Assembly: GCA_011052355.1 (NCBI GenBank) | Contig: DRJB01000040.1 | Location: 1 to 11,495 of the forward strand | DNA: 11,495 nt | Direction of reading: 5' to 3' | DNA from: Candidatus Kaiserbacteria bacterium | GTDB taxonomy: Bacteria; Patescibacteriota; Minisyncoccia; Phycocordibacterales; Phycocordibacteraceae | In this document: piece after piece, positions 1 through 7,310 of the stretch | Layout of the letters: each line of letters begins with the position of its first letter | Position numbering within the stretch: position 1 is the stretch's first letter | Notes under the pieces: generated by a model | Seen by the model: the letters and a program-made list of their open reading frames with translations, nothing else | The model's database searches: none | What the model was told of the DNA's origin: nothing | Position numbers and translations under genes: made by a program

Positions 1-1200
1 ACGGTCAAGCGCAATGCTGAGTGTGTCACCGATTGCCGTTACACCAAGCACTCGTCCGCCAGCCGTTTTGAGCTCGCCGTCTCCGTCAAAATTAGTTCCG
101 GCGTGAAATACAACGATATCTGGTACACGCCCCGCCTCTTCCACGCCGTGAATTGGCACACCTTTATTATATTCGTCCGGGTAACCGCCGGAAGCGATGA
201 CGACACACGCGGCGAAGCCAGAATGCCATTCAACCGTAAGTTCGGCAAGTGTTCCATCCACACACGCTTCCAAAATATCCAGCAAATCGGTTTTAAGGAG
301 GCGCATATAACTTTGTGTTTCGGGGTCGCCGAACCTGGCGTTGAACTCAAGGACTTTTGGTCCATCACTTGTCATCTTGAGTCCCGGGTAGAGCAAACCG
401 GAAAATGGCTGCTCGCGCTTCACAAGCATATCAAGTGTTGGATGGACAATTTGCTCACCGAGAGTTTGCAATGTGTCCAGACTAACCCACGATATCGGAG
501 TGATTGTTCCCATACCGCCGGTATTTTTGCCATTATCGCCGTCATGTATCGGCTTGTGGTCTTGGGCGGGTGGCAACAAAACGAAAGTTTTACCATCACA
601 AAATGCATGAATAGAGATTTCTTGTCCGTCAAGAAATTCCTCAATAACCACTTCCTTGCCCGCATTTTTATGGACAGTGCCAAGCATGATTTCATTGAGT
701 GCGGATTTCGCTTGAGCAAATGTTTTGCAAACGTATACACCCTTGCCGAGTGCAAGTCCGCTTGCTTTGACAACAATAGGTGCACCATGTTCACGAATAT
801 ATGCAATGGCTTTGTCATATTCTTTGAAAATCTTAAATGGAGCGGTTGGTATGTGTGCCTTACGCATCAGGTCTTTAGCAAACGCTTTGGACCATTCAAT
901 TTCTGTGGCTGCACGTGTCGGACCGAAAATCCGCAATCCTTGCGCTTGAAAAGCGTCAACGATTCCAAGCGCAAGTGAATCGTCAGGTCCGACTACCGTT
1001 AAACCGATGTCATTTTTTTCAGCGAATCGTACAAGTCCATCAATGTCAGTAGCGCCGATTGCAATATTCTCCGCAATTTGACACGTGCCACCATTTCCGG
1101 GCGCGACAAATAATTTACCAATGCGTGGCGATTGAGCGAGCTTCCACGCAAGCGCATGTTCTCTCCCACCGCTACCGATTATTAAGACGTTTATGTTCAT
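1..1200 (-). CDS. purD: Phosphoribosylamine--glycine ligase (GAR synthetase), C-terminus off the window
   Basis: PurD makes glycinamide ribonucleotide from phosphoribosylamine, glycine and ATP, an early step of cytosolic purine synthesis. The reverse strand is open for exactly 400 codons from ATG 1200 to the window edge with no stop. The N-terminus has the dinucleotide-fold signature VLIIGSGGREHALAWKLA (residues 5-22), then VVGPDDSLALG (69-79), the ATP-grasp segment VVKASGLALGKGV (143-155), EEFLDGQE (187-194), AQDHK...NTGGMGT (212-232), and the metal/ATP site LEFNARFGDPETQ (284-296). E. coli PurD is 429 residues, so roughly 20-30 residues are missing. Two changes from the usual motif are visible: KADGLAAGKG reads KASGLALGKG, and QDHKR reads QDHKP. 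An in-frame ATG at 1209 is also possible; 1200 fits the family N-terminus better. There is no Shine-Dalgarno for either start. The gene follows ssrA on the same strand and may depend on its promoter. Confidence 0.95.
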   Translation of the reverse strand, partial: MNINVLIIGSGGREHALAWKLAQSPRIGKLFVAPGNGGTCQIAENIAIGATDIDGLVRFAEKNDIGLTVVGPDDSLALGIVDAFQAQGLRIFGPTRAATEIEWSKAFAKDLMRKAHIPTAPFKIFKEYDKAIAYIREHGAPIVVKASGLALGKGVYVCKTFAQAKSALNEIMLGTVHKNAGKEVVIEEFLDGQEISIHAFCDGKTFVLLPPAQDHKPIHDGDNGKNTGGMGTITPISWVSLDTLQTLGEQIVHPTLDMLVKREQPFSGLLYPGLKMTSDGPKVLEFNARFGDPETQSYMRLLKTDLLDILEACVDGTLAELTVEWHSGFAACVVIASGGYPDEYNKGVPIHGVEEAGRVPDIVVFHAGTNFDGDGELKTAGGRVLGVTAIGDTLSIALDR

Positions 1201-1212
1201 CGTTTTCATTTG

Positions 1213-1634
1213 TGGAGGTGGGGAGAATTGAACCCCCGTCCGAATCTGGTCTTTGAGATGCATCTACGGTGTGTAGCTAACGTTTATGTTATAAGACATG
1301 GTGCGTAAATGAAAGCAAAATCATCCTTGTCTTATCCATTTTAAGGTTTAGGCGATTTCTCCAAATGGAAAGAGAATCACCGATTTCGCAAAAGATGTCG
1401 CCTCGTTATGACGTGCGAACGCAAACAAAACGAGACGCGCTTCTGTGTAGGCGAGCGTTAAGCTCAAACCGCTACGGTAGCGAACGCAAAATCATTCATA
1501 CCGAAGTATGGAGATACTGCGCGTGCAAGAGTTTTCTTGGCACTTATGATTTGCTCGTACAGATTTAGGTGGTAAACGAGCGTGCACCACACCGCACATT
1601 CTCAAAGAGCAAACCGTCAAAGCCGGTCACCCCC
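1213..1634 (-). ncRNA. ssrA: Transfer-messenger RNA (tmRNA, SsrA)
   Basis: tmRNA is charged with alanine, enters stalled ribosomes with SmpB and supplies a short reading frame that tags the nascent protein. The 5' end GGGGGUGACCGG pairs with 3' CACCUCC to give a 7-bp acceptor stem with a G3.U pair, the alanine identity element. The T arm (GGGGG, loop UUCAAUU, CUCCC) directly precedes it. Helix 2 is clear: UCUUUGAGA with UCUCAAAGA, and GCGGUGU with ACACCGU. Pseudoknot 1 is formed by GUGGU/ACCAC and GCUCGU/ACGAGC and ends 11 nt before the resume codon. Later pseudoknot stems include GUCUCGUU/AACGAGGC and UAAGACA/UGUCUUA. The discriminator A (1213) is followed by CAA, so the 3' CCA is not encoded and must be added. 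Total length of about 422 nt is long but within the one-piece tmRNA range. It lies between smpB and purD, both on the same strand. Confidence 0.96.
1464..1541 (-). other. tmRNA proteolysis-tag reading frame
   Basis: The predicted resume codon is GCC (Ala) at 1541-1539. It lies exactly 11 nt behind pseudoknot 1, in the context AUAAGU-GCC, with an A at -4 as in other tmRNAs. The frame encodes 25 residues, beginning AKKTLARAVSPYF and ending NDFAFATVAV, then UGA, GCU, UAA, giving a double stop. Bacterial tags usually end in ALAA or similar; this one ends in a nonpolar ATVAV. The frame contains two small hairpins: CAUAC-UUCG-GUAUG (1497-1510) and CGCUA-CCG-UAGCG (1470-1482). A third, GAGC/GCUC, spans the stop codons. 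The frame choice rests on spacing and sequence context; the other two frames do not begin with Ala. Confidence 0.75.
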
Positions 1635-1643
1635 TGTCAATTC

Positions 1644-1674
1644 ATTATACATTGTATAGACGAACTCACAGCAA
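1644..1674 (-). promoter_or_regulatory. Probable ssrA promoter
   Basis: On the reverse strand a perfect -10 box TATAAT (1649-1644) ends 9 nt before the mature tmRNA 5' end. A weak -35 candidate, TTGCTG (1674-1669), stands 19 nt upstream of it, which is longer than ideal. ssrA may therefore be transcribed separately from smpB, with purD as a possible read-through gene. Confidence 0.6.
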
Positions 1675-1684
1675 GTGGCTGGCA

Positions 1685-1711
1685 CACTGCATAGGTCTGA
1701 CCTATGCAGTG
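1685..1711. repeat. Inverted repeat between smpB and ssrA
   Basis: The arms CACTGCATAGGTC and GACCTATGCAGTG (13 bp) are separated by a single T, so a folded RNA would have about 12 bp and a 3-nt loop. It begins 16 nt after the smpB stop and lies upstream of the ssrA promoter. No U-run follows on the smpB strand, so intrinsic termination is doubtful; it may instead be an RNA-processing or 3'-protecting structure. The right arm overlaps an imperfect direct repeat of GCAGTGAA (GCAGTGAACT, GCAGTGAATCT) that reaches the smpB stop. Confidence 0.8.
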
Positions 1712-1726
1712 AACTACGCAGTGAAT

Positions 1727-2173
1727 CTAGTGTTTACTACCTAATGCCCGCTGTGCCTCGCGTTGTGCATCTTTACGTTTAAGATATTCGCGTTTGTCGG
1801 CTTTGTTTTTCCCATGCACAATGGCAACCTGCATTTTTAGTAAGTGCCGGTCATTATACACCGAAAGAGGCACAATTGTCAATCTTTTTTTCATCTCGGC
1901 ATTTGCCAGTTCTTTTATTTCTCGCTTGGTGAGGAGTAGTCGCCGTGTTCGCGCCGGGTCGTATTCTTTTGGCGTATTGTTCGCTTGGTAGGGAGGTATG
2001 GTCATGCCGACTACAAATACTTCACCTCCTCGCACGATTACTCGCGAGCCGTCAAGGTTCCCAAGTTTTTTGCGCAATGTTTTTACCTCAGCCCCAACAA
2101 GCTCAATGCCAGCAGTGTACTTTTCCAGTATCTCATATTTAAGCGTCGCTTTCTTGTAAATAATCAGTATCAT
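1727..2173 (-). CDS. smpB: SsrA-binding protein SmpB
   Basis: SmpB binds the tRNA-like domain of tmRNA and brings it to ribosomes stalled without a stop codon; its tail takes the place of the missing mRNA in the decoding channel. The protein (148 residues from ATG 2173) matches the family throughout: AGIELVGAEVKTLR near the N-terminus, GGEVFVVGMTIPPY, the DPARTRRLLLTKREI segment, LTIVPLSVY, and the basic tail DKREYLKRKDAQREAQRALGSKH. The N-terminus is about 10-15 residues shorter than in E. coli. A TTG at 2176 is an alternative start. There is no Shine-Dalgarno; a TATACT box ends 8 nt before the ATG, so the mRNA is probably leaderless. The partner RNA ssrA starts 92 nt downstream on the same strand. 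Confidence 0.97.
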   Translation of the reverse strand: MILIIYKKATLKYEILEKYTAGIELVGAEVKTLRKKLGNLDGSRVIVRGGEVFVVGMTIPPYQANNTPKEYDPARTRRLLLTKREIKELANAEMKKRLTIVPLSVYNDRHLLKMQVAIVHGKNKADKREYLKRKDAQREAQRALGSKH

Positions 2174-2181
2174 CAATTATA

Positions 2182-2187
2182 AGTATA
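2182..2187 (-). promoter_or_regulatory. smpB -10 box, likely leaderless transcript
   Basis: TATACT on the reverse strand (2187-2182) ends 8 nt before ATG 2173. Normal -10 to start-site spacing puts the transcription start at or within one or two bases of the start codon. No convincing -35 is seen. Confidence 0.55.
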
Positions 2188-2222
2188 CATCAATAAACAA
2201 CAATTTTTAAAATCGGTTTTGA

Positions 2223-2274
2223 GTAACAACGCCCCCACCAAAATGTGTACACATTTTGGTGGGGGCGTTGTTAC
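2223..2274. repeat. Perfect 52-bp palindrome between smpB and ftsH
   Basis: Two perfectly complementary 26-nt arms (2223-2248 and 2249-2274) meet with no spacer. The left arm starts GTAACAACGCCCCC and ends AAAATGTGT. The element lies in the divergent intergenic region, upstream of both predicted promoters (smpB -10 at 2187, ftsH -10 at 2366). It should therefore act as DNA (operator, cruciform) or as an insulator against stray transcription, rather than as a leader hairpin. There is no U-run on either side. Apart from this element and the promoters, I see nothing in 2177-2381. Confidence 0.95.
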
Positions 2275-2342
2275 AATAAACTCGACCATTCTCAAACTCT
2301 AAAAACGAAATTACCATAAGTATGACGAACCCATACACCATA

Positions 2343-2371
2343 TTTACTATATAGATGTTTTGCGATATAGT
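2343..2371 (+). promoter_or_regulatory. Probable ftsH promoter
   Basis: TATAGT (2366-2371) is a -10 candidate 10 nt before ATG 2382, and TTTACT (2343-2348) stands 17 nt upstream of it as a 4/6 match to the -35 consensus. If this is correct, transcription starts just before or at ATG 2382, which argues against ATG 2355 as the start. The sequence TTACTATATAG here recurs in front of the gene at 7323. Confidence 0.4.
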
Positions 2372-2381
2372 TCTTATACGT

Positions 2382-4391
2382 ATGAATCATCTGTTACAAT
2401 TTGCCCGCAGAAAAAGCGCGGTTGGTAAGAATAATAAAGGACCAAAGCGCAAGCTTGGTTTCAAGTCTCGCATACGCAGTCCTTTTTCAGGTCCTTCTTT
2501 TACCGGGAATATCATTTCAACAATTCTTATTTTTTTGTTGCTGATGAGTTTGTATACGGTATTTTCTCCGCAAAAGAAAGCACCGCAAACGATTTCAATT
2601 TCTCAAGTGGCGCAAGATGTGAAGGCGAACAAGATTTCTAAAATTGTGGTGTCTGGCAATAGCCTCGCTCTCACTTATAAAGATGGCGTCAAGCGCGTGT
2701 CGCGTAAAGATGCGGATTCGGCGCTCTCTAGAATTCTCTCCGTTTATGGAGTCACGCCGAAAGAGTTTACACAAGTTACTATCACAATTCAGGGTGAATC
2801 CGGATTTCGTTTTTGGTTTGTTACATTGGCGCCAATAATTCTCCCGATTTTATTTTTTGTATTTTTGTTTTGGTTTTTGTCGCGACAGGTTAAGGGCGCT
2901 GGCATGCAAGCATTCTCTTTCGGTCAATCAAAAGCGCGCTTGACCGACCCCGCGGACAATATTCAACGGATAACATTTGCGGATGTCGCAGGAGCGCGCG
3001 AAGCGAAAGAAGAGCTTTTTGAAATCGTTGACTTCCTGAAAAATCCAAAAAAATTCATCAATATCGGAGCACGTATTCCAAAAGGTATTTTGCTTATGGG
3101 AGCGCCGGGAACAGGGAAGACACTTTTGGCGCGTGCCGTGGCGGGCGAAGCCGGTGTGCCGTTCTTTTCAATTTCCGGTTCCGAGTTCGTGGAGATGTTT
3201 GTGGGTATAGGCGCAAGCCGAGTGCGTGATTTGTTCCAGGTGGCAAAACGTGCGGCGCCCGCAATTATTTTTATAGATGAAATTGATGCGGTGGGGAGAC
3301 TGCGCGGAAGTGGCATGGGGGGTGGTAATGACGAGCGAGAACAAACGCTCAATCAGATTTTGGTAGAAATGGATGGATTTGAGCCAACGGAAAAGGTGGT
3401 GGTCATGGCGGCAAGTAACCGCCCGGATGTGTTAGACCCGGCACTGTTGCGCCCGGGACGATTTGATAGGAGGGTCATGATTGATTTGCCTGACAGAAAA
3501 GACCGTGAGGAAATACTTCTCATTCACGCACGCAAAAAGCCACTTGGTCCTGATGTAAATCTCGCCATTGTTGCAGAGCGCACGCCGGGATTTTCCGGTG
3601 CTGAGTTACATTCAATTATGAATGAGGGTGCTATTCTTGCGGCACGCGAAAATCGTAAAGAGGTCACGCAGTATGACCTTGTGCGTTCCATTGAAAAGGT
3701 GATGCTTGGTCCGGAACGCAAAAGCCATATTCTTTCCGTAAAAGAAAAAAAGATAACGGCATATCATGAGGCGGGGCATGCGCTGGTTTCTTCCGTGTTG
3801 CCATACGCCGACCCGGTGCATAAAATTTCAATAATTAGTCGTGGGCGCGCAGCCGGATATACTCTCAAACTTCCTTTTGAAGATAAAAAGATGCAATCCA
3901 AGAAAGAATTCCTTGATGATATTTCCTCAACGCTTGGGGGGTATGTGGCTGAGATGATGGTATTTGGCGATGTAACAACCGGTCCACACAATGACCTCGC
4001 GGTGGCAACGAAGATTGCTCGTGATATGGTTGAGCAATATGGCATGAGCGAAAAACTTGGACCAATTGCGTTTGTCATAGAGCATGTGCATCAAGTAGAA
4101 ATACAATACTCGCAAACGGTTGGCGCAAAAATTGACGAAGAAGTCGCGCGTATCATCGCGCAAGAAACTGATCGTGCCAAAAAGGTTCTTGAGGAACATC
4201 GTGGCGCTCTTGAGGCAATTACGAAAAGACTTATCACCGTGGAAACACTTGAGCGAGATGAGTTTGAAAAACTTCTTATCGCAAACGGTATTACGCCAAA
4301 GAAAAAAGATGACCAAGATATCTCAATTGATGTTGACGGTGTTAATACGGGCGGGAGTTCCGGCGATGGCGCCGGAACTCCCGCCGTGTAG
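2382..4391 (+). CDS. ftsH: ATP-dependent zinc metalloprotease FtsH
   Basis: FtsH is a hexameric membrane AAA protease that extracts and degrades membrane proteins and some soluble ones, including SsrA-tagged substrates. Counting from the longer start at 2355 (678 residues): a basic cytosolic leader (1-48), transmembrane helix 1 (about 51-70), a small extracytoplasmic domain, transmembrane helix 2 (about 153-176), Walker A GAPGTGKT (249-256), pore motif FVG (282-284), Walker B IIFIDEIDA (304-312), second region of homology with RPGRFDR (366-372), zinc site HEAGH (471-475) and third zinc ligand D547 in GPHNDLAVAT. All catalytic residues are present. The leader before helix 1 is longer than in E. 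coli, where helix 1 is near residue 5. I prefer ATG 2382 because it fits the promoter; ATG 2355 is possible. The tail is Gly/Ser-rich and contains a long inverted repeat. It is divergent from smpB. Confidence 0.97.
   Translation: MNHLLQFARRKSAVGKNNKGPKRKLGFKSRIRSPFSGPSFTGNIISTILIFLLLMSLYTVFSPQKKAPQTISISQVAQDVKANKISKIVVSGNSLALTYKDGVKRVSRKDADSALSRILSVYGVTPKEFTQVTITIQGESGFRFWFVTLAPIILPILFFVFLFWFLSRQVKGAGMQAFSFGQSKARLTDPADNIQRITFADVAGAREAKEELFEIVDFLKNPKKFINIGARIPKGILLMGAPGTGKTLLARAVAGEAGVPFFSISGSEFVEMFVGIGASRVRDLFQVAKRAAPAIIFIDEIDAVGRLRGSGMGGGNDEREQTLNQILVEMDGFEPTEKVVVMAASNRPDVLDPALLRPGRFDRRVMIDLPDRKDREEILLIHARKKPLGPDVNLAIVAERTPGFSGAELHSIMNEGAILAARENRKEVTQYDLVRSIEKVMLGPERKSHILSVKEKKITAYHEAGHALVSSVLPYADPVHKISIISRGRAAGYTLKLPFEDKKMQSKKEFLDDISSTLGGYVAEMMVFGDVTTGPHNDLAVATKIARDMVEQYGMSEKLGPIAFVIEHVHQVEIQYSQTVGAKIDEEVARIIAQETDRAKKVLEEHRGALEAITKRLITVETLERDEFEKLLIANGITPKKKDDQDISIDVDGVNTGGSSGDGAGTPAV
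4350..4385. repeat. GC-rich inverted repeat at the end of ftsH
   Basis: Perfect 16-bp arms (4350-4365 starting GGCGGGAG, 4370-4385 ending CTCCCGCC) enclose the loop ATGG. It encodes the last residues of FtsH (GGSSGDGAGTPA) and ends four bases before the stop codon TAG. The bases after it (GTGTAGGACATTTATT) do not contain a U-run, so it is not a standard intrinsic terminator. It could still stop 3' exonucleases or attenuate transcription into the next gene. Confidence 0.93.
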
Positions 4392-4445
4392 GACATTTAT
4401 TAACACTTTACAGTTGCCTCTTTTAATATAGTGATAGGTATGCGG

Positions 4446-4451
4446 TATACT
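4446..4451 (+). promoter_or_regulatory. -10 box for the ATPase gene
   Basis: TATACT ends 10 nt before ATG 4462, with TTAATA (4423-4428) 17 nt upstream as a 4/6 match to the -35 consensus. This would leave a leader of only a few bases. The AGG at 4457-4459 is too short and too close to the ATG to count as a Shine-Dalgarno. Confidence 0.5.
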
Positions 4452-4461
4452 TAAACAGGTA

Positions 4462-7242
4462 ATGGAAGGAACACCACTGCGTACACCTGAAGAAGAGCTC
4501 GCGTATTTGCGCGAGCAGGTTCAGCAAAAAGAAAAAGAGCTGGCTTCCAGGGCGGTTGAGAGTGGCGCCTCGCAAGAGGCGCCACTCTCGCGCTTTGAGC
4601 GCGCAGCTGACGTTGCGCTTACTGCTCATCGCGCCACGCCACCGGAAAGTACCCTTGAGGAAAATTATCGTATAACGGAAGATGAGGCGAACAATAAGGC
4701 GCTGGGACTTAATCCGGATAGCAACGATGACACGATGCTGGAGTTGCGTCGCATTATGGATGAGCATGGTATCAAAAATGCTTTCACTGTGTTGGAAAAA
4801 CTCAACAATCCGCACATAACGGATGATTTCCATAGGTTTCTTGTTCGTTATATTGCGGCGGGATTTTTGCCGGGAGGGCTTTCTGAAAAAGCGCCGGAAT
4901 TCAAAGCTTTGCATATGGCACTGTATGAAGTGCAGTTACCGGAATTCAAAAGTACGCAAGAAAATGCCCGAGAGAAACCACTCAAAGAAATGGTGTCCGT
5001 TATGGAACAGTTTTATTCGGGATTACTTTCGGTTTCAGCGGCGACTCCGCAGGAACCACCATACATAGTGCTTGAAATGGCGGTATCTCTTGAGGGATCC
5101 CTGCTTTCTTTTTATGTTGCGGTACCAAACGGAAAGCGTGATATGTTTGAAAAACAATTACTCGCCGTATTCCCGTTGGCGCTTCTCACCCTTCAGCCAA
5201 ATGATTATAATATTTTTGTTGAAAACGGCACGACACTTATTTCAGAGGCGCGGCTTACCGATGTGCCAATGTTGCCACTTAAAGATTACACGGAGTTTGA
5301 CTATGACCCGCTTAATACCGTTTTGAATGCATTTGCAAAAATCCAAGACAATGAAGAAGGTGCGGCGTTGCAAATAATATTTTCGCCACAGGGCGAGCGA
5401 TACGTGGCACACTTTCGCAAAGTGTTACAAGCTCTACGCAAGGGTATGAAGCGCGGGAAAGCATTTAACATACCCAGTACCACACTTGGCGAGGTAGGCA
5501 AAGAGTTCAAAGATTTTTTCTTTACCGGTAGTAAATCAAAGGAAGATGAGAGTAGAATTCGTGAAGAGGAAAAACGACAAGCAGAGATAAATAAAAATGA
5601 CATAGAACAGCTGGAAAAGAAGATATCCACACCGATTGCCGGTGTATCTATGCGACTTTTGGTTTCTTCACCTGATGCCGGTCGCGCGGAGCAAGTTCTC
5701 TCGGATATTGAGTCGGCATTCAATCAGTTTGATAATACACTTGGAAATCATTTGGAGTTTGCCCGTGTAAAAGAAAAGAAAACGAATTCTGTTGCTGATG
5801 CGTATTCGTTTCGTTTGCCCGGCGACCATCTTATGCCACTTTCACTTCGCGAGCTTTCAACCATGTATCATTTCCCCTCCACCGGTATCACTTCTTCTCC
5901 ACACCTTAAACAATCAAGATTTGCGACAGCACCGGCGCCGGTTGATTTACCGAAGTCAGGAATACAAATCGGTACAAATATAGTACGCGGACAAGGAGTA
6001 CCGATATTTATTGATGAGGAAGACCGTTTGCGACATCTCTATGTTATCGGTCAGACCGGTACCGGTAAAACCAGTTTCTTGAAGACACTTATTGAGCAGG
6101 ATATGCGTGAGGGAAGGGGGGTATGCTTTATAGATCCGCACGGGAATGACATTGTTGATGTTTTGGCGGCGGTGCCACCAGAGCGTTATGAAGATGTTAT
6201 TTATTTTGACCCTGCGTATCTTGACAGACCGTTCGGACTTAACATGCTTGAGTATGACCCGCAACGTCCGGAACAAAAAACATTTATCGTGAATGAATTG
6301 TTCATGATATTCCGTAGCTTGTATGGTGATGTTCCTGAAAGTATGGGTCCCGCATTTGAGCAGTATTTCCGTAACTCCACTATGCTTATTATGGAAGACC
6401 CTGAGTCCGGTTCAACCATGCTTGATATAGGGAGAGTTCTTTCTGATGAATCATTTCGTAATATGAAACTTTCTCATAGTCATAATCCTGTAGTGAATCA
6501 ATTTTGGACCGGCATAGCCACAAAAGCCGGCGGGGAAGCGTCTCTTGAAAATATTGTTCCTTATATCACCAGCAAGCTTGATGACTTCACTTCCAATGAT
6601 TTTATGCGCCCGATTATCGGGCAACAAAACTCCTCTTTTGATTTTAGAGATATCATAGATAATAAAAAGATTTTGTTGGTAAACCTTTCCAAGGGGAGGC
6701 TTGGAGAGCGCAATGCAAACCTGCTCGGTCTTATTTTAGTTGGAAAGATATTCATGGCGGCGCTTTCTCGCGCCGATTCGCTCGGAGTTGATTTACCCCC
6801 GTTTTATTTCTACATTGATGAGTTCCAAAATATAACCACAGATTCAATTCCCGCAATTCTTTCCGAGGCGCGTAAATATAAGCTCTCGCTTAACATAGCT
6901 CACCAATTCCTTGATCAGGTGAATGAAAAGACCCGCGATGCAGTATTTGGCAACGTTGGTAATATGGTTGTGTTTCGTGTTGGAGAAAAAGACGGCGAAT
7001 TTTTCGCGAAACAATTTGCCCCGACTTTTTCAGCATCGGATTTCGTCAATATTGAAAATTTCAATGCCTATGTAAAAATTCTCGCTCATGGTGTTCCGCA
7101 AAAACCTTTTAATATCCATGCGCTTAATCCTCCACAACGCAATCTCGCGCAAGTGGATGATTTAAGAGAGCTTTCGTATCTGACCTATGGGCGTGACCGG
7201 GCGACTATTGAGGAAGAAATAAGAATACGATACCTCTCGTGA
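4462..7242 (+). CDS. TraG/VirD4/HerA-like P-loop ATPase (DNA-translocase or type IV secretion type)
   Basis: This is a 926-residue motor ATPase of the family that pumps DNA or protein through type IV secretion and related machines. Residues 1-70 are charged, helical and low-complexity (EEELAYLREQVQQKEKELA). Residues about 195-450 form an alpha/beta region like the N-terminal domain of CPR proteins annotated as DUF8128 (family recalled, not searched), split by a charged coiled stretch (about 357-389). The C-terminal half is the motor: Walker A GQTGTGKT (530-537), CFIDPHGND (555-563), ILLVNLSKG (737-745), Walker B FYFYIDEFQN (781-790) and the AHQF motif (813-816). No transmembrane helix is visible, unlike classical VirD4, so it may be tethered by a partner, perhaps the next gene product. 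An in-frame inverted repeat encodes part of residues 33-42. The actual substrate cannot be told from sequence. Confidence 0.85.
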   Translation: MEGTPLRTPEEELAYLREQVQQKEKELASRAVESGASQEAPLSRFERAADVALTAHRATPPESTLEENYRITEDEANNKALGLNPDSNDDTMLELRRIMDEHGIKNAFTVLEKLNNPHITDDFHRFLVRYIAAGFLPGGLSEKAPEFKALHMALYEVQLPEFKSTQENAREKPLKEMVSVMEQFYSGLLSVSAATPQEPPYIVLEMAVSLEGSLLSFYVAVPNGKRDMFEKQLLAVFPLALLTLQPNDYNIFVENGTTLISEARLTDVPMLPLKDYTEFDYDPLNTVLNAFAKIQDNEEGAALQIIFSPQGERYVAHFRKVLQALRKGMKRGKAFNIPSTTLGEVGKEFKDFFFTGSKSKEDESRIREEEKRQAEINKNDIEQLEKKISTPIAGVSMRLLVSSPDAGRAEQVLSDIESAFNQFDNTLGNHLEFARVKEKKTNSVADAYSFRLPGDHLMPLSLRELSTMYHFPSTGITSSPHLKQSRFATAPAPVDLPKSGIQIGTNIVRGQGVPIFIDEEDRLRHLYVIGQTGTGKTSFLKTLIEQDMREGRGVCFIDPHGNDIVDVLAAVPPERYEDVIYFDPAYLDRPFGLNMLEYDPQRPEQKTFIVNELFMIFRSLYGDVPESMGPAFEQYFRNSTMLIMEDPESGSTMLDIGRVLSDESFRNMKLSHSHNPVVNQFWTGIATKAGGEASLENIVPYITSKLDDFTSNDFMRPIIGQQNSSFDFRDIIDNKKILLVNLSKGRLGERNANLLGLILVGKIFMAALSRADSLGVDLPPFYFYIDEFQNITTDSIPAILSEARKYKLSLNIAHQFLDQVNEKTRDAVFGNVGNMVVFRVGEKDGEFFAKQFAPTFSASDFVNIENFNAYVKILAHGVPQKPFNIHALNPPQRNLAQVDDLRELSYLTYGRDRATIEEEIRIRYLS
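4558..4589. repeat. GC-rich inverted repeat inside the ATPase gene, GCAA loop
   Basis: Perfect 14-bp arms GAGAGTGGCGCCTC (4558-4571) and GAGGCGCCACTCTC (4576-4589) enclose GCAA, a GNRA tetraloop, so the mRNA should fold very stably. It encodes ESGASQEAPLS, a low-complexity stretch (residues 33-42) between a charged helix and the next helical segment. A smaller hairpin (GCTCGCG/CGCGAGC, 4497-4516) lies just upstream. Confidence 0.93.
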
Positions 7243-7244
7243 TT

Positions 7245-7262
7245 GCAAGTGTCGGCACTTGC
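7245..7262 (+). terminator. Weak possible terminator after the ATPase gene
   Basis: Two bases after the TGA stop, GCAAGTG and CACTTGC (7 bp) enclose TCGG. A run of five T (7272-7276) follows, but only after a 9-nt gap, so intrinsic termination would be partial at best. The next gene has its own -10 box, which fits partial separation of the two transcripts. Confidence 0.35.
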
Positions 7263-7310
7263 GCCGGGTACTTTTTAATAATAAACGTGTGTAGTGGTGT
7301 TACTATATAG

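Noticed and set aside
103..978. 291-codon open frame on the plus strand
   Set aside because: It is antisense to purD, whose frame shows the full run of family motifs. The plus-strand translation is Cys/Phe-rich with no recognisable pattern.
1365..1568. Small plus-strand open frame
   Set aside because: It lies entirely antisense to the tmRNA, whose acceptor stem, T arm, helix 2 and pseudoknot 1 are all present.
4350..4385. ftsH tail hairpin as a rho-independent terminator
   Set aside because: The stem is strong but no U-run follows, and the stem lies inside the coding sequence. Kept as an inverted repeat only.
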